Assembly: GCA_016219645.1 (NCBI GenBank)
Contig: JACRLR010000004.1
Location: 1-64,000, forward strand
Length of the DNA: 64,000 nt
Direction of reading: 5' to 3'
DNA from: Nitrospirota bacterium
GTDB lineage: Bacteria; Nitrospirota; Nitrospiria; Nitrospirales; Nitrospiraceae
The notes beneath the pieces are model-generated. The model was not told where the DNA came from. It ran no database searches and saw nothing but the letters and a program-made list of their open reading frames with translations. Both the position numbers and the translations under genes were made by a program. The stretch's first letter is position 1. Each line of letters opens with the position of its first letter. This document shows, in pieces, positions 35,617 to 43,767 of this stretch.

Positions 35617-37866
35617 ATGCGCTTATCGCTACGGTTCCTGCTGCCGCTGGCCCTGGTGCTGGCCGTCCTGGCGTATCTGGTCATTCCCCTCGTCGATACC
35701 CTGACGCTGAAATGGTTTGTTCGGGATATCGAAATCCGGTCGAAGCTGATCGGCAGCATGGTCGAAGGCCCTCTTGTGGAGCTCTTGACAGCCGACTCCA
35801 AGGTCAAGGTGCTGAATTACTTGCATCGGATCATTCAGGACGAACGGCTCTACGCCGTCGGGTTCTGCGACCATGATGGCAAGTTGGCGTACAAAACCTT
35901 GACCTACCCTGATTCGATTCAGTGCGGCGGCGCCGACACGATCAAAGCCGGCCAGACCGCCCGGTTGCAGCTCGCCCGAGGAGCTGTCCACGTTGCGGCT
36001 GTGGAAATCGAAGGAAGCGGCCGTACGCTCGGGCGCCTCATGCTCGTCCACGACATGAGCTGGGTCGAACGCAGAAGCAGCGATACAAAGTGGTATCTGT
36101 TCTACCTCTTTGTGATCATCGGCGCAGTGATTTCCCTTGTCACGGTCCTGGTTGCGCACCTGAGTTGGCTCGGATGGGTCTCCGGGGTGCGCGCCATGCT
36201 TCGCGGCGAGGGGCTGGTTGCCTTGATAGGGAACCAACAGCCCGATGCCGAGCTGCATCCGGTTGCCCAGGATCTTCGCGCCCTTATTCATGATCTCGAG
36301 GCGGATAAACGCATGAGGGACGAGAGCCAGATGAGCTGGACGCCGGCGACATTGAAGACCATTCTTCATGAACATCTCGCCGGCGACGAAGTACTCATCG
36401 TGTCGAACCGCGAGCCCTACATCCATAATTGGAACAACCAGCAGATCGATGTCCAGGTCCCTGCTAGTGGGGTAGTCACCGCTCTGGAACCGATTATGCG
36501 GGCCTGCTCAGGTGTGTGGATCGCGCACGGCAGCGGCAGCGCCGATCGCGAGGTGGTCGACGCCCACAACCATGTCCGCGTCCCGCCAGACAATCCTGCC
36601 TACGAGATCAGGCGGATCTGGATGTCGCAGGAGGAAGAAGACGGCTACTACTACGGCTTTGCCAACGAAGGGCTCTGGCCGCTCTGTCATTTGGCCCACG
36701 TTCGCCCCATCTTTCGATCCTCGGACTGGAAACAGTACAAGGAGATCAACGGGCGGTTTGCATCGGCCATCATCGAGGAAGCCAAGACCGACAACCCGGT
36801 CGTGCTCGTGCAAGATTACCATTTCGCACTGATCCCCAAGCTCGTGCGGGATCAACTGCCTCACGCCACGATCATCACGTTTTGGCACATCCCCTGGCCC
36901 AATCCGGAGCGCTATGCCATTTGCCCCTGGTATCGGGAGATTCTCGAAGGGCTCTTGGGAAGCAGCATTCTCGGATTTCACACGCGATTCCATTGCAGCA
37001 ACTTTATCGAGACGGTGGATCGCTCGCTGGAATCGAAGATTGATCGGGATAGCTCCATGATTTCCTATCAAGGCAAACTCACGGCGGTGAATCATTACCC
37101 GATTTCGATCGCGTGGCCCGATCGAGAGAAGTCACAACCGCCGTCTGAAGCCGAATGCCGGACCCGCATCCGCGCGATCAACGGCCTGCCCCACGCGCAT
37201 CGCGTGGGGGTCGGTGTCGAGCGACTGGACTATACCAAGGGCATTCTCGAGCGGTTCCTCGCCGTCGAACGGCTTTTGGAGCTGCAGCCGGAGTGGATCG
37301 GAAGATTTTCGTTCGTGCAAATCGCGGCCCCCAGCCGTGCGAAAATCGATGAGTATCAACAGCTCACCCAGCAAGTGCTCGCGTCGGCCGAACGCATCAA
37401 CCGGCGATTCGGGCGAGAGGGCTATCGACCCATTCATCTACGAATCGAACATCACGAGTCGCAGGCCGTCACCACGTATTATCGAGGGGCTGACTTCTGC
37501 ATCGTCAGCAGCCTGCACGACGGGATGAATCTGGTCGCGAAGGAATTCGTCGCGGCACGGGAAGACGAGCAAGGCGTGCTGATCCTCAGTCAGTTCACCG
37601 GCGCTGCGACAGAGCTGCCGGAGGCACTGCTGATCAACCCGTACAACATCGATCAATGTGCAGCTGCCATGCACCTGGCTTTGACAATGCCGCCGACCGA
37701 GCAGCGGACCAGGATGCGCAGCATGCGCGGGATCGTGCAGGAATTCAACGTGTATCGCTGGGCCGGGCGTATGCTGATGGATGCCGCCCGCATGCGACAG
37801 CGGGCGCGCATTGTCCGCCAAACGGGAGCGCGAGACGCACCGACGACCATGGGAGACCAGGCATGA
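35617..37866 (+). CDS. otsA: trehalose-6-phosphate synthase with N-terminal membrane sensor-like region
   Basis: Makes trehalose-6-phosphate from UDP-glucose and glucose-6-phosphate. The GT20 domain covers about residues 257-735, with VQDYHFALIPKLVR, FWHIPWPNPE, GVERLDYTKGI and DGMNLVAKEFVAA, all typical. Before it lies a 240-residue region not found in ordinary OtsA: a helix at 7-27, about 130 extracytoplasmic residues, a second helix at 159-181 and a HAMP-like linker. This is the layout of a membrane receptor. The ATG at 35617 follows GAGAGGTGG. Its stop overlaps otsB as ATGA. Total length is 749 aa against about 470 for E. coli OtsA. Confidence 0.9.
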   Translation: MRLSLRFLLPLALVLAVLAYLVIPLVDTLTLKWFVRDIEIRSKLIGSMVEGPLVELLTADSKVKVLNYLHRIIQDERLYAVGFCDHDGKLAYKTLTYPDSIQCGGADTIKAGQTARLQLARGAVHVAAVEIEGSGRTLGRLMLVHDMSWVERRSSDTKWYLFYLFVIIGAVISLVTVLVAHLSWLGWVSGVRAMLRGEGLVALIGNQQPDAELHPVAQDLRALIHDLEADKRMRDESQMSWTPATLKTILHEHLAGDEVLIVSNREPYIHNWNNQQIDVQVPASGVVTALEPIMRACSGVWIAHGSGSADREVVDAHNHVRVPPDNPAYEIRRIWMSQEEEDGYYYGFANEGLWPLCHLAHVRPIFRSSDWKQYKEINGRFASAIIEEAKTDNPVVLVQDYHFALIPKLVRDQLPHATIITFWHIPWPNPERYAICPWYREILEGLLGSSILGFHTRFHCSNFIETVDRSLESKIDRDSSMISYQGKLTAVNHYPISIAWPDREKSQPPSEAECRTRIRAINGLPHAHRVGVGVERLDYTKGILERFLAVERLLELQPEWIGRFSFVQIAAPSRAKIDEYQQLTQQVLASAERINRRFGREGYRPIHLRIEHHESQAVTTYYRGADFCIVSSLHDGMNLVAKEFVAAREDEQGVLILSQFTGAATELPEALLINPYNIDQCAAAMHLALTMPPTEQRTRMRSMRGIVQEFNVYRWAGRMLMDAARMRQRARIVRQTGARDAPTTMGDQA

Positions 37867-38690
37867 GGTATGTGTTATCTGAGGAGGGGCGCCGAGCGTT
37901 GCGCACCCTCACGACCCGCTCCATTCTGTATGCCTTCGATTTTGACGGCACACTGGCAGGGATTTCGCCGGATCGCGGCGCCGTCAAGTTGTCGAAGCCC
38001 ATCCACGAATGGTTGAGTGAACTTGCCAGGCGGGTTCCCTGCGCCATTGTGTCGGGGCGTGCCCTCAGCGATTTGATGCCGAGGGTAAACGGCGCCGTGC
38101 CGTATCTCATCGGGAACCACGGTTTGGAGAGTCCACTCACCCCCCCTGCCGCGCTGAGTGTTGCGGAGAACGTCTGTCATGCGTGGATGAAGTATGTGGA
38201 CATCGACCTCGCCCAATCACTCAAGGTTGCCGGCGTAGAGGTTGAGAATAAGCGATACTCGCTCACCTTTCATTACCGGAGGGCTGACGAATCGGCCGGT
38301 ATGAGCAGGAGGTTACTGCAATTGTGCCGGCAGCTCACGCCGGCACCCCACTGTATTATCGGTAAAGCATCGGTGAACCTGCTCCCCCCGGGAAGCACAG
38401 GGAAGGGGGAGGCGGCATTGGCCCTCATGATCCACCTGCGGCAATCCGGTCTGTTGTTCGTCGGTGACGATGTGACGGATGAGCAAGTGTTCGGACTCAC
38501 AAAAGGGCTGGCCATGGGGATTCGTGTCGGAAAACACGCCGATTCTCGGGCGAAGTTTTATCTCAAGCATCAAGGAGAGATCGAGGATATCATCCGGTTT
38601 CTCATCCATCGCATCGACCGGACACCGGAGTCCGCCGGGCCTGACGATCAACGAGCGGTACAGGGACGACTGGAGGGAAGCTGCCCATGA
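37863..38690 (+). CDS. otsB: trehalose-6-phosphate phosphatase
   Basis: HAD-superfamily phosphatase (275 aa) that dephosphorylates trehalose-6-phosphate to trehalose. HAD motif I is FDFDGTLAG (about residues 21-29), motif II is VSGRAL, and motif IV is FVGDDVTDE, with the family's GKGEAALAL before it. It is translationally coupled to otsA by a four-base overlap, completing the two-step pathway. The stop codon lies in the inverted repeat at 38687-38706. Confidence 0.93.
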   Translation: MRYVLSEEGRRALRTLTTRSILYAFDFDGTLAGISPDRGAVKLSKPIHEWLSELARRVPCAIVSGRALSDLMPRVNGAVPYLIGNHGLESPLTPPAALSVAENVCHAWMKYVDIDLAQSLKVAGVEVENKRYSLTFHYRRADESAGMSRRLLQLCRQLTPAPHCIIGKASVNLLPPGSTGKGEAALALMIHLRQSGLLFVGDDVTDEQVFGLTKGLAMGIRVGKHADSRAKFYLKHQGEIEDIIRFLIHRIDRTPESAGPDDQRAVQGRLEGSCP

Positions 38691-38751
38691 ACAATAGCCT
38701 GTTCATCACAGAACTATCGTTGTGCCGGATATTCCCTCATGAAGTGAGGGA
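38687..38751. terminator. two hairpins between convergent otsB and a secreted-protein gene
   Basis: ATGAACA and TGTTCAT (38687-38706, 6-nt loop) overlap the otsB stop, and TCCCTCA and TGAGGGA (38733-38751, 5-nt loop) follow. Neither has a strong T run, but both lie between convergent genes and could end transcription in both directions. Confidence 0.4.
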
Positions 38752-38772
38752 TAGGGGTAGGGGAACGGGAAT

Positions 38773-39129
38773 CTATTGAAGAGGTTCGGGAGCCAGTCGC
38801 TTGACCGAGGTGACATGGTTACCCGATACGGCAACAACCTCGACCAGGTCGCCGACTTTCAGTAACGGGTCCAGCGGGGTGCCTTTGTCGAGCGGGATGA
38901 GAACGCTTGTGCCTTCCGCAGATTTCACGACCATGAGTTCACTGGTCAACATCAGTATTTCGCCGCGCACCTTCGCGGCCGGCGCAGCCGGGCTTGATTC
39001 GGATAGGACTGAAGCCGGGGCAAGACACAGGAGTGTCGCGGCGAGCATAAGACCCAGACAGCGTCTCTTCAATAAGGAGCGATCAAGCCGACGCCGGTCT
39101 GAGTTCTCGGTTGAGAGGAATATTCTCAC
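38773..39129 (-). CDS. small secreted beta-rich protein
   Basis: About 118 aa with a hydrophobic export signal (GLMLAATLLCLAPASVLS) and a compact beta domain (VRGEILMLTSELMVVKSAEGTSVLIPL, broken by turns; VGDLVEVVAVSGNHVTSVKRL). The layout resembles the secreted protein at 7371-7700 and small OB-fold periplasmic proteins. The start is uncertain: the GTG at 39129 is chosen because the ATG further upstream (39183) would lie beyond the terminator-like hairpin at 39157-39181. No ribosome site is clear. Confidence 0.55.
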   Translation of the reverse strand: MRIFLSTENSDRRRLDRSLLKRRCLGLMLAATLLCLAPASVLSESSPAAPAAKVRGEILMLTSELMVVKSAEGTSVLIPLDKGTPLDPLLKVGDLVEVVAVSGNHVTSVKRLAPEPLQ

Positions 39130-39156
39130 GGGAGAGCCTGTGTGGCAATCCGGCGA

Positions 39157-39181
39157 GGGGTGCGGCGATCCGCCGCACCCC
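39157..39181 (-). terminator. 11-bp perfect hairpin after the Lys/Asp-rich protein gene
   Basis: GGGGTGCGGCG, a 3-nt loop and CGCCGCACCCC make a perfect, very GC-rich hairpin 12 bp downstream of the stop of the 39193-39423 gene on its strand. There is no T run after it, so it may act as a terminator with help or as an mRNA end stabiliser. Confidence 0.5.
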
Positions 39182-39192
39182 ATTGGATCTGT

Positions 39193-39423
39193 CTACTTGC
39201 CGCCCTGGTCTTTCTTTTCATCCTTCTTGTCATCGCCGAACACGAGCTGTCCACCCTTGTCCTTCTTTTCATCTTTCTTCTCATCCCCGGAAAGTTTTGG
39301 GGTTGACGCATCCTTCTTATCCTTTTGCTCGGTCGGGGCCGGCTCGCTGGCAAACGTCAGGGTGGACAGCGTGCCGAAGCTCAGAAATGCCACCAATGCC
39401 ATCAATCCACTTAACCGTTTCAT
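39193..39423 (-). CDS. small secreted Lys/Asp-rich disordered protein
   Basis: A 76-aa protein with a signal peptide (residues about 1-26, ending TFASE). The mature part is almost only charged residues, with DEKKDEKKDKGG followed by DDKKDEKKDQGG, two near-identical copies separated by QLVFG. It should be intrinsically disordered and could bind metal ions or polyanions; no family is recognised. The ATG at 39423 follows GGGAGGTT. Confidence 0.65.
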   Translation of the reverse strand: MKRLSGLMALVAFLSFGTLSTLTFASEPAPTEQKDKKDASTPKLSGDEKKDEKKDKGGQLVFGDDKKDEKKDQGGK

Positions 39424-39592
39424 AAGAACCTCCCAAAATAAAAGAATGAATGTAGCAACTGTGGCCATGCCCCATGCACGACCCACACGTAACGTATAAA
39501 CGATATCAGCGTGCTGCAATCGGCTCAACGGATAAAATCGGCGGGCAGCCGGTCATATTTGTCCAATGCGCACGTGATTGAGAGGAGGCATA

Positions 39593-40474
39593 ATGCTTTT
39601 GAGCGAAGATCAGCGCGCACTGAATAGAGACCAAGGAATGTCTGATTGGACGACCACAGTGGGTCGGCTGAACGAGGTGGTATCGACGCCTGAAGAATTC
39701 GATCAAGCCGTTTCACAGGCCTTACCGGTTCTTCTGGACCGGGCCACCAGCTACACGAAGCGTTTTCTACGGGAGACCGGCCAGTGGAGCGAGGATGTTG
39801 CGCATGAGAAATTTGTCCTGCGTTGGGGCGCCGAATACCTCGAGCGGTTTCTCATGTGCGGACGTAGTGAAGTGCCGTGCCGGCCGTTGTTTCTCCTGGA
39901 CTCAATGGTGGCCAAAGAACATAGCCGGCCCGAGCCCTTTTGCTATCATCCGGACTTGCTGACACCGCTAGGCCGGTTCCTCGACGGGATCGTGGCACGG
40001 GCCGCCATCAGCCGTGACGCACTGATTGCGTTGTACCATCACTGCTATGGATTCGGTCCGGGGGCTGTCATTGCCGTGACAGGCTTGAACGGATCGGAAA
40101 GCCAGCGTATCTACAAAAACTTTCGGCGCTGGCGGGACTCCGGCTGGCAACGGGCGATGGACGAGGGAGGCATGACCGAAGCCGAATTGAATGAACTCAG
40201 CAGCCAGCAGGAGCGTCACCCTCAACGATTCAACAGCGAGAGCGAGCGGCTTATCCGTTTCGCGCAGGCCCACTACCGCAAAAGTGAACCGGGCCATTAT
40301 CCCTGCCTCTCCCGACCCCAGTGGGAGGAGATGTTTACGCAGGGATACGGATATGATTACCGGATCTGGCATCTCGCACTGTGCCTGGACTGCATGCAGA
40401 CGGCGTGGGCTCTGGGCTCCAAGGGAACACCGGCCGTCGACAAGCCACGAGTGGAACTGCGTGTGCGGCCTTAG
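39593..40474 (+). CDS. uncharacterised protein, weakly sigma-factor-like
   Basis: A 293-aa soluble protein I do not recognise. An N-terminal helical part (LPVLLDRATSYTKRFLRETG) and a middle part (DALIALYHHCYGFGPGAVIAVTGL, then IYKNFRRWRDSGW) are spaced a little like sigma-70 regions 2 and 4, the second looking like a helix-turn-helix with a basic recognition helix. The C-terminal third has no clear pattern. The ATG at 39593 follows GAGGAGG. A single-pass membrane protein is encoded 42 bp downstream, a layout also seen for sigma/anti-sigma pairs, but similarity is too weak to assign this. Confidence 0.55.
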   Translation: MLLSEDQRALNRDQGMSDWTTTVGRLNEVVSTPEEFDQAVSQALPVLLDRATSYTKRFLRETGQWSEDVAHEKFVLRWGAEYLERFLMCGRSEVPCRPLFLLDSMVAKEHSRPEPFCYHPDLLTPLGRFLDGIVARAAISRDALIALYHHCYGFGPGAVIAVTGLNGSESQRIYKNFRRWRDSGWQRAMDEGGMTEAELNELSSQQERHPQRFNSESERLIRFAQAHYRKSEPGHYPCLSRPQWEEMFTQGYGYDYRIWHLALCLDCMQTAWALGSKGTPAVDKPRVELRVRP

Positions 40475-40516
40475 GAAGGCTGCGCGACATCGAATGGGAG
40501 GACCAGAGGAGGGCGT

Positions 40517-41536
40517 ATGGAACATGAACAAGAGCTGGCGGAATATCGGGCCTGTCTCCTCAAGGCGTTGACCGTCAGTACCCACCGCTCTGCGTGCAGC
40601 GTATCGGACCCGATTCATGTTTTTGTCAACGAGCGGCGTGTCGGACTGCTTGACGGAGCAGGAGCTGAGGCGAGCCTACAACTACAGAGCCATGTGCGCA
40701 TCGACACGATCGAGCTTCGGTCGGAAGACGGAGTGCTGCTCGGTGGACTTTTTGCTTCCGAGTACGGATTCAAGATCAGCCGAATCCCTCTGAGGAGAGA
40801 CACCATTGAGATTCGAGTGCAGAATTACGCACAGGGCGGCTCGGTCAGCGCATTGTTTATTCCTGCCCCGAGCCCTTGGCGTCGTGCGCGTTTGGCACTG
40901 GTCGGCATGGCCGACGGCAGGACTCCGCCTGCAGTCAACTTCGCCAGGTCAGGGATGTGGGCCATTGCATTCACGCAAGTCCTGCTAGCGGTCGCGTTGG
41001 TCGTCCTGATTGCCGACCGGTTCACCGGCGGGGTGATGCCTTCTCGTACGCCTCCTCCAATCACACAAACAACGGCACAAACAGAAGTTCCTCCGGGTGC
41101 CTCGCTGGCAGAAGTTGCCAGGTTCGATCAGCAACTAGTAAGGCTCTCGGGGATTCAGACTAAAGCCCTGGAAACCATTCAATTGCAACAACAGGGGATG
41201 GCTCAACTTCAACGGGCGATGGCCAAATTGTCTTCCACTCAAGAGACGCTCGCATCCAGCATGCTGAGTGTAAAGGAAGAGCTGGAGCAACGACAGAAGG
41301 GTGTGGGGCGAGACGCCGATCGTATAAAACGCGTGATCGTGGGCCAGACGAAAAATGTGCGGGAACAGCTGGAGGCTGAAATTCACAGCCTCACAGTAGG
41401 GAACGACCGGCTCTCGAACGAATTGTTCCAACTACACCAGAACAATCGGCAACTGATAGAGCAGATGAAATCAGCGGGTGTGGATGTCTCGAAGGCCACA
41501 CCTCCGACTTCGCGAGAAGCTGAGGATGGCGAATAG
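40517..41536 (+). CDS. single-pass membrane protein with C-terminal coiled coil
   Basis: A 339-aa protein: N-terminal soluble beta-rich domain (about residues 25-118), one transmembrane helix (about 147-167, AFTQVLLAVALVVLIAD), a Pro/Thr-rich stretch, and a long Gln/Glu-rich coiled coil to about residue 325 (LQQQGMAQLQRAMAKLSS, LEQRQKGVGRD). With the positive-inside rule, the N-terminal domain is probably cytoplasmic and the coil periplasmic. The ATG at 40517 follows GAGGAGGG. It forms a unit with the preceding gene. Function unknown. Confidence 0.65.
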   Translation: MEHEQELAEYRACLLKALTVSTHRSACSVSDPIHVFVNERRVGLLDGAGAEASLQLQSHVRIDTIELRSEDGVLLGGLFASEYGFKISRIPLRRDTIEIRVQNYAQGGSVSALFIPAPSPWRRARLALVGMADGRTPPAVNFARSGMWAIAFTQVLLAVALVVLIADRFTGGVMPSRTPPPITQTTAQTEVPPGASLAEVARFDQQLVRLSGIQTKALETIQLQQQGMAQLQRAMAKLSSTQETLASSMLSVKEELEQRQKGVGRDADRIKRVIVGQTKNVREQLEAEIHSLTVGNDRLSNELFQLHQNNRQLIEQMKSAGVDVSKATPPTSREAEDGE

Positions 41537-41664
41537 AGAAACGGAGCTCAACCGCCGCAGATGGTCGAGCTGTGCAATTCGCGATACCTCAGCAGTCCCT
41601 CTTGTCCCGGCCCGCTTTCAGCCATGGTAATGGGCCCCCTGAGCCTTCCCTTCGGACTGTCGCG

Positions 41665-41810
41665 AGGTTGATGATCGTCAAACGGGCGACTGGAGGGAAG
41701 CTACTTTGAAGAATAGCCCGCTGAAGATGACAGAGCCAGTACCGATCTCGCGACGCGGTTCTGCGATTTCGCGACAAACTATCATGAATAATGCGGGTTA
41801 ACAGTTTTTC
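41665..41810. repeat. repeat remnant and partial copy C of the MITE-like element
   Basis: CGACTGGAGGGAAGCT (41687-41702) with a following TGAAGAATAGCC recurs at the end of otsB (38667-38682 and just after). The right end of the element, ATGAATAATGCGGGTTAACAG (41784-41804 in two overlapping parts), matches copy A at 16323-16342. The insertion sequence starts at 41811. Confidence 0.6.
41795..41810. repeat. 16-bp target duplication, left copy
   Basis: GGGTTAACAGTTTTTC occurs directly before the left IS end and again directly after the right end at 43221-43236, an exact 16-bp direct repeat. Confidence 0.85.
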
Positions 41811-43220
41811 TGTAGATAGCAAGTTAACTTGTCCGGTGTATGTAGCCCATGATCTGTCCGGTTCTTCTCCTCGAGTGTTTAGCGTTGCGCTGACATCGTG
41901 TCGCGCGCCGTGGCCCTAGGATCAACGATCGGCCGGGCGCTCGACCGAGGGGCCAGGGTTTTTCGGCGGTGGGCCTCGACCTCGGGCTCGATCAGCCGGC
42001 CATCTGCGTGGTAGCGGGCCAAGCACCGGGGACCATGAAACACGGCGAGGGTGCCATCCGGATACGCGTGGACCCGCACGGTGACCTTCACATAATGGAA
42101 CCGAGGGGGATCCTGGGGGATCTGCAAGCTCAGGCCCTGATACCGCACGGTGTTGTCGTTGGCTACGCCCCGCTCCTCCTGGACACACAGGATCTCGGCC
42201 AGGTGTGGGCCGACCCACGGGATGAAGGCCGTGCCGGGTTCCGTCGCCCGCACCATAAACCGCGCGTTATGCTGGGGCAGGAACTGCTCGGTCAGATACC
42301 GGTTGGCCGCCGCCATCTCGGTAATCCCCGCCAGCGCCAATTCTTTCGGCAGCCGATCTTGCAGGGTGCGGAAGGCCCGCTCCGACCGGCCCCGCGCTTC
42401 CGGCGAATAGGCGGGAATGAGCGTGATCCCTAATTGCTGTAAGGCGCGGTGTACTTGCGTCAGCCGGGTCTTGTCCACTCGGCCCCCGGCCGCCTCGGTG
42501 TACCAGTAGTGGGACCCCCGGTCCGTATAGAGCGAACTGAAGAGCCCCTGGGTCTCGATGACCTCACGCAGGCCACGCAAACTGCTCAGGGTCCCTTCTT
42601 CCTCGACAAAGAAGGCGGAATAGATGTGGTTCGTCGCATCATCCAGCGTCACGATCAGATCCCACCGACCGCCCGGCCCCCACTCATGGGGCGAGCCGTC
42701 TTGGTGGAGCATCATGCCCGGCCAGGGTTTCCGCGGCCGCTTCTTCCGATGGGCGCCGCGTCGGGGCGCCCGCACCACCTGCCCCGCAGCCTGCAGGGTC
42801 TTCTTGGTCCAGCCATAGGACCGCGTCCCGCCATGGTCGCTCTGCCAGCGCTCGTGGAAGTGTTTGACGGTCCAGCCGGGATAGCGGGTCTCGTACAGCG
42901 TCAGCATCGCCACCACGTCATCGACGGGCACCGCCCGGGCCGACGCACGGCCGATCCGTCGATCCTGCACCCCCTCGGCCCCCTCCGCCTCATACCGGCT
43001 ACTCCACCGGCGAAAGGTCCGCTCCGTCACGCCCAGCATCTCGCCCGCCTCCGCCATCGTGATCGCCCGCCGTTCTCGCCGCGCGTACAGCTCCTCAAAC
43101 CGCATCTGTCGCACCGCCTGTAGGACGGTCGCCCGTGTCATAGTGGCCCTCCTTGAGGGGCCACCCTAAACCGGACAGATCACGTGCTACAAAAACCGGA
43201 CAGATGATGTGCTATCTACA
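41811..43220 (-). mobile_element. complete insertion sequence, IS1202/ISNCY-like
   Basis: A 1410-bp element with ends TGTAGATAGCA and TGCTATCTACA. Both ends continue for about 52 bp with the same ordered sub-repeats: TGTCCGGT, then TGTAGC, then TGATCTGTCCGGTT, probably transposase binding sites. It contains one transposase gene on the minus strand and is flanked by a 16-bp direct repeat, so it looks intact and recently inserted. Long target duplications of this kind are known, from memory, for the IS1202 group; the subgroup assignment needs a search. Confidence 0.85.
41879..43141 (-). CDS. DDE transposase of the IS1202/ISNCY-like element
   Basis: A 420-aa transposase. An N-terminal helix-turn-helix (MAEAGEMLGVTERTFRRW, about residues 24-41) is followed by a second DNA-binding part and an integrase-type core. 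Candidate catalytic residues are the Asp in LHQDGSPHEW, the Asp in LYTDRGSHYW and the Glu in PEARGRSERAF, the expected DDE order. A C-terminal beta domain follows. The frame is open over its full length with no internal stop, so the enzyme may be active. Confidence 0.88.
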   Translation of the reverse strand: MTRATVLQAVRQMRFEELYARRERRAITMAEAGEMLGVTERTFRRWSSRYEAEGAEGVQDRRIGRASARAVPVDDVVAMLTLYETRYPGWTVKHFHERWQSDHGGTRSYGWTKKTLQAAGQVVRAPRRGAHRKKRPRKPWPGMMLHQDGSPHEWGPGGRWDLIVTLDDATNHIYSAFFVEEEGTLSSLRGLREVIETQGLFSSLYTDRGSHYWYTEAAGGRVDKTRLTQVHRALQQLGITLIPAYSPEARGRSERAFRTLQDRLPKELALAGITEMAAANRYLTEQFLPQHNARFMVRATEPGTAFIPWVGPHLAEILCVQEERGVANDNTVRYQGLSLQIPQDPPRFHYVKVTVRVHAYPDGTLAVFHGPRCLARYHADGRLIEPEVEAHRRKTLAPRSSARPIVDPRATARDTMSAQR

Positions 43221-43236
43221 GGGTTAACAGTTTTTC
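43221..43236. repeat. 16-bp target duplication, right copy
   Basis: GGGTTAACAGTTTTTC, identical to 41795-41810. Removing the IS and one copy restores a continuous MITE-type end followed by TTGTAACG. Confidence 0.85.
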
Positions 43237-43352
43237 TTGTAACGAGTGCTGAGAGAAGGGTACTATGACGGTGACTGTTTCGACGATGCCACAACTGTCA
43301 TGGGGGCTGCTCAGAACATGTCAATGAACTTATCGGCAGCCTCGTCGAATTG

Positions 43353-43694
43353 ATGGGACATCGTGTGGCAATGATCCGTTCATGTTTTTCGGTCCTGGTC
43401 CTCACGCTGCTGTTGTGCAGTGTGTTCCCGGTTGAACAGATCGGGTGGGCTGTCGAGAGCACATGTGGGTCAACGGATGGAATGGGGCATGAACAAGCTT
43501 GCGGATTCAGTGACACCGGGGCGGCGACCGAATCCGAGGGCGATTCGCCACAAGAAACGCCGGACGAGTATGTCGCTTCTAGAGTGAGTGTGCCGGATTG
43601 TCGATCAAGCCGTTTGCATGCCTGGATGACCAAGATTTCTTCTCCTGTCCTACTGGTTTCCCGACTCTTACATCCCCCGACCCCACTGAGCTAG
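43353..43694 (+). CDS. small secreted protein upstream of the efflux operon
   Basis: About 113 aa (107 if the ATG at 43371 is used), with a signal peptide (CFSVLVLTLLLCSVFPVEQIGWA, cut near VES) and a short polar mature region containing two Cys (STCGSTDGMGHEQACG). Neither start has a good ribosome site. It precedes the channel gene by about 75 bp; small secreted proteins of this sort often head metal-efflux operons, and the His/Cys/Met content would suit metal contact, but that is inference. Confidence 0.5.
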   Translation: MGHRVAMIRSCFSVLVLTLLLCSVFPVEQIGWAVESTCGSTDGMGHEQACGFSDTGAATESEGDSPQETPDEYVASRVSVPDCRSSRLHAWMTKISSPVLLVSRLLHPPTPLS

Positions 43695-43767
43695 CGCAAC
43701 CTCGATGGTTTGTTTCGTTTTCGATCTCGATCGGACGATCACATCGTGACTCCGAAGGAGGCAGCAT

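Noticed and set aside
42449-43123. Plus-strand frame of 224 codons inside the insertion sequence
   Set aside because: Antisense shadow of the DDE transposase, which has clear motifs on the other strand.
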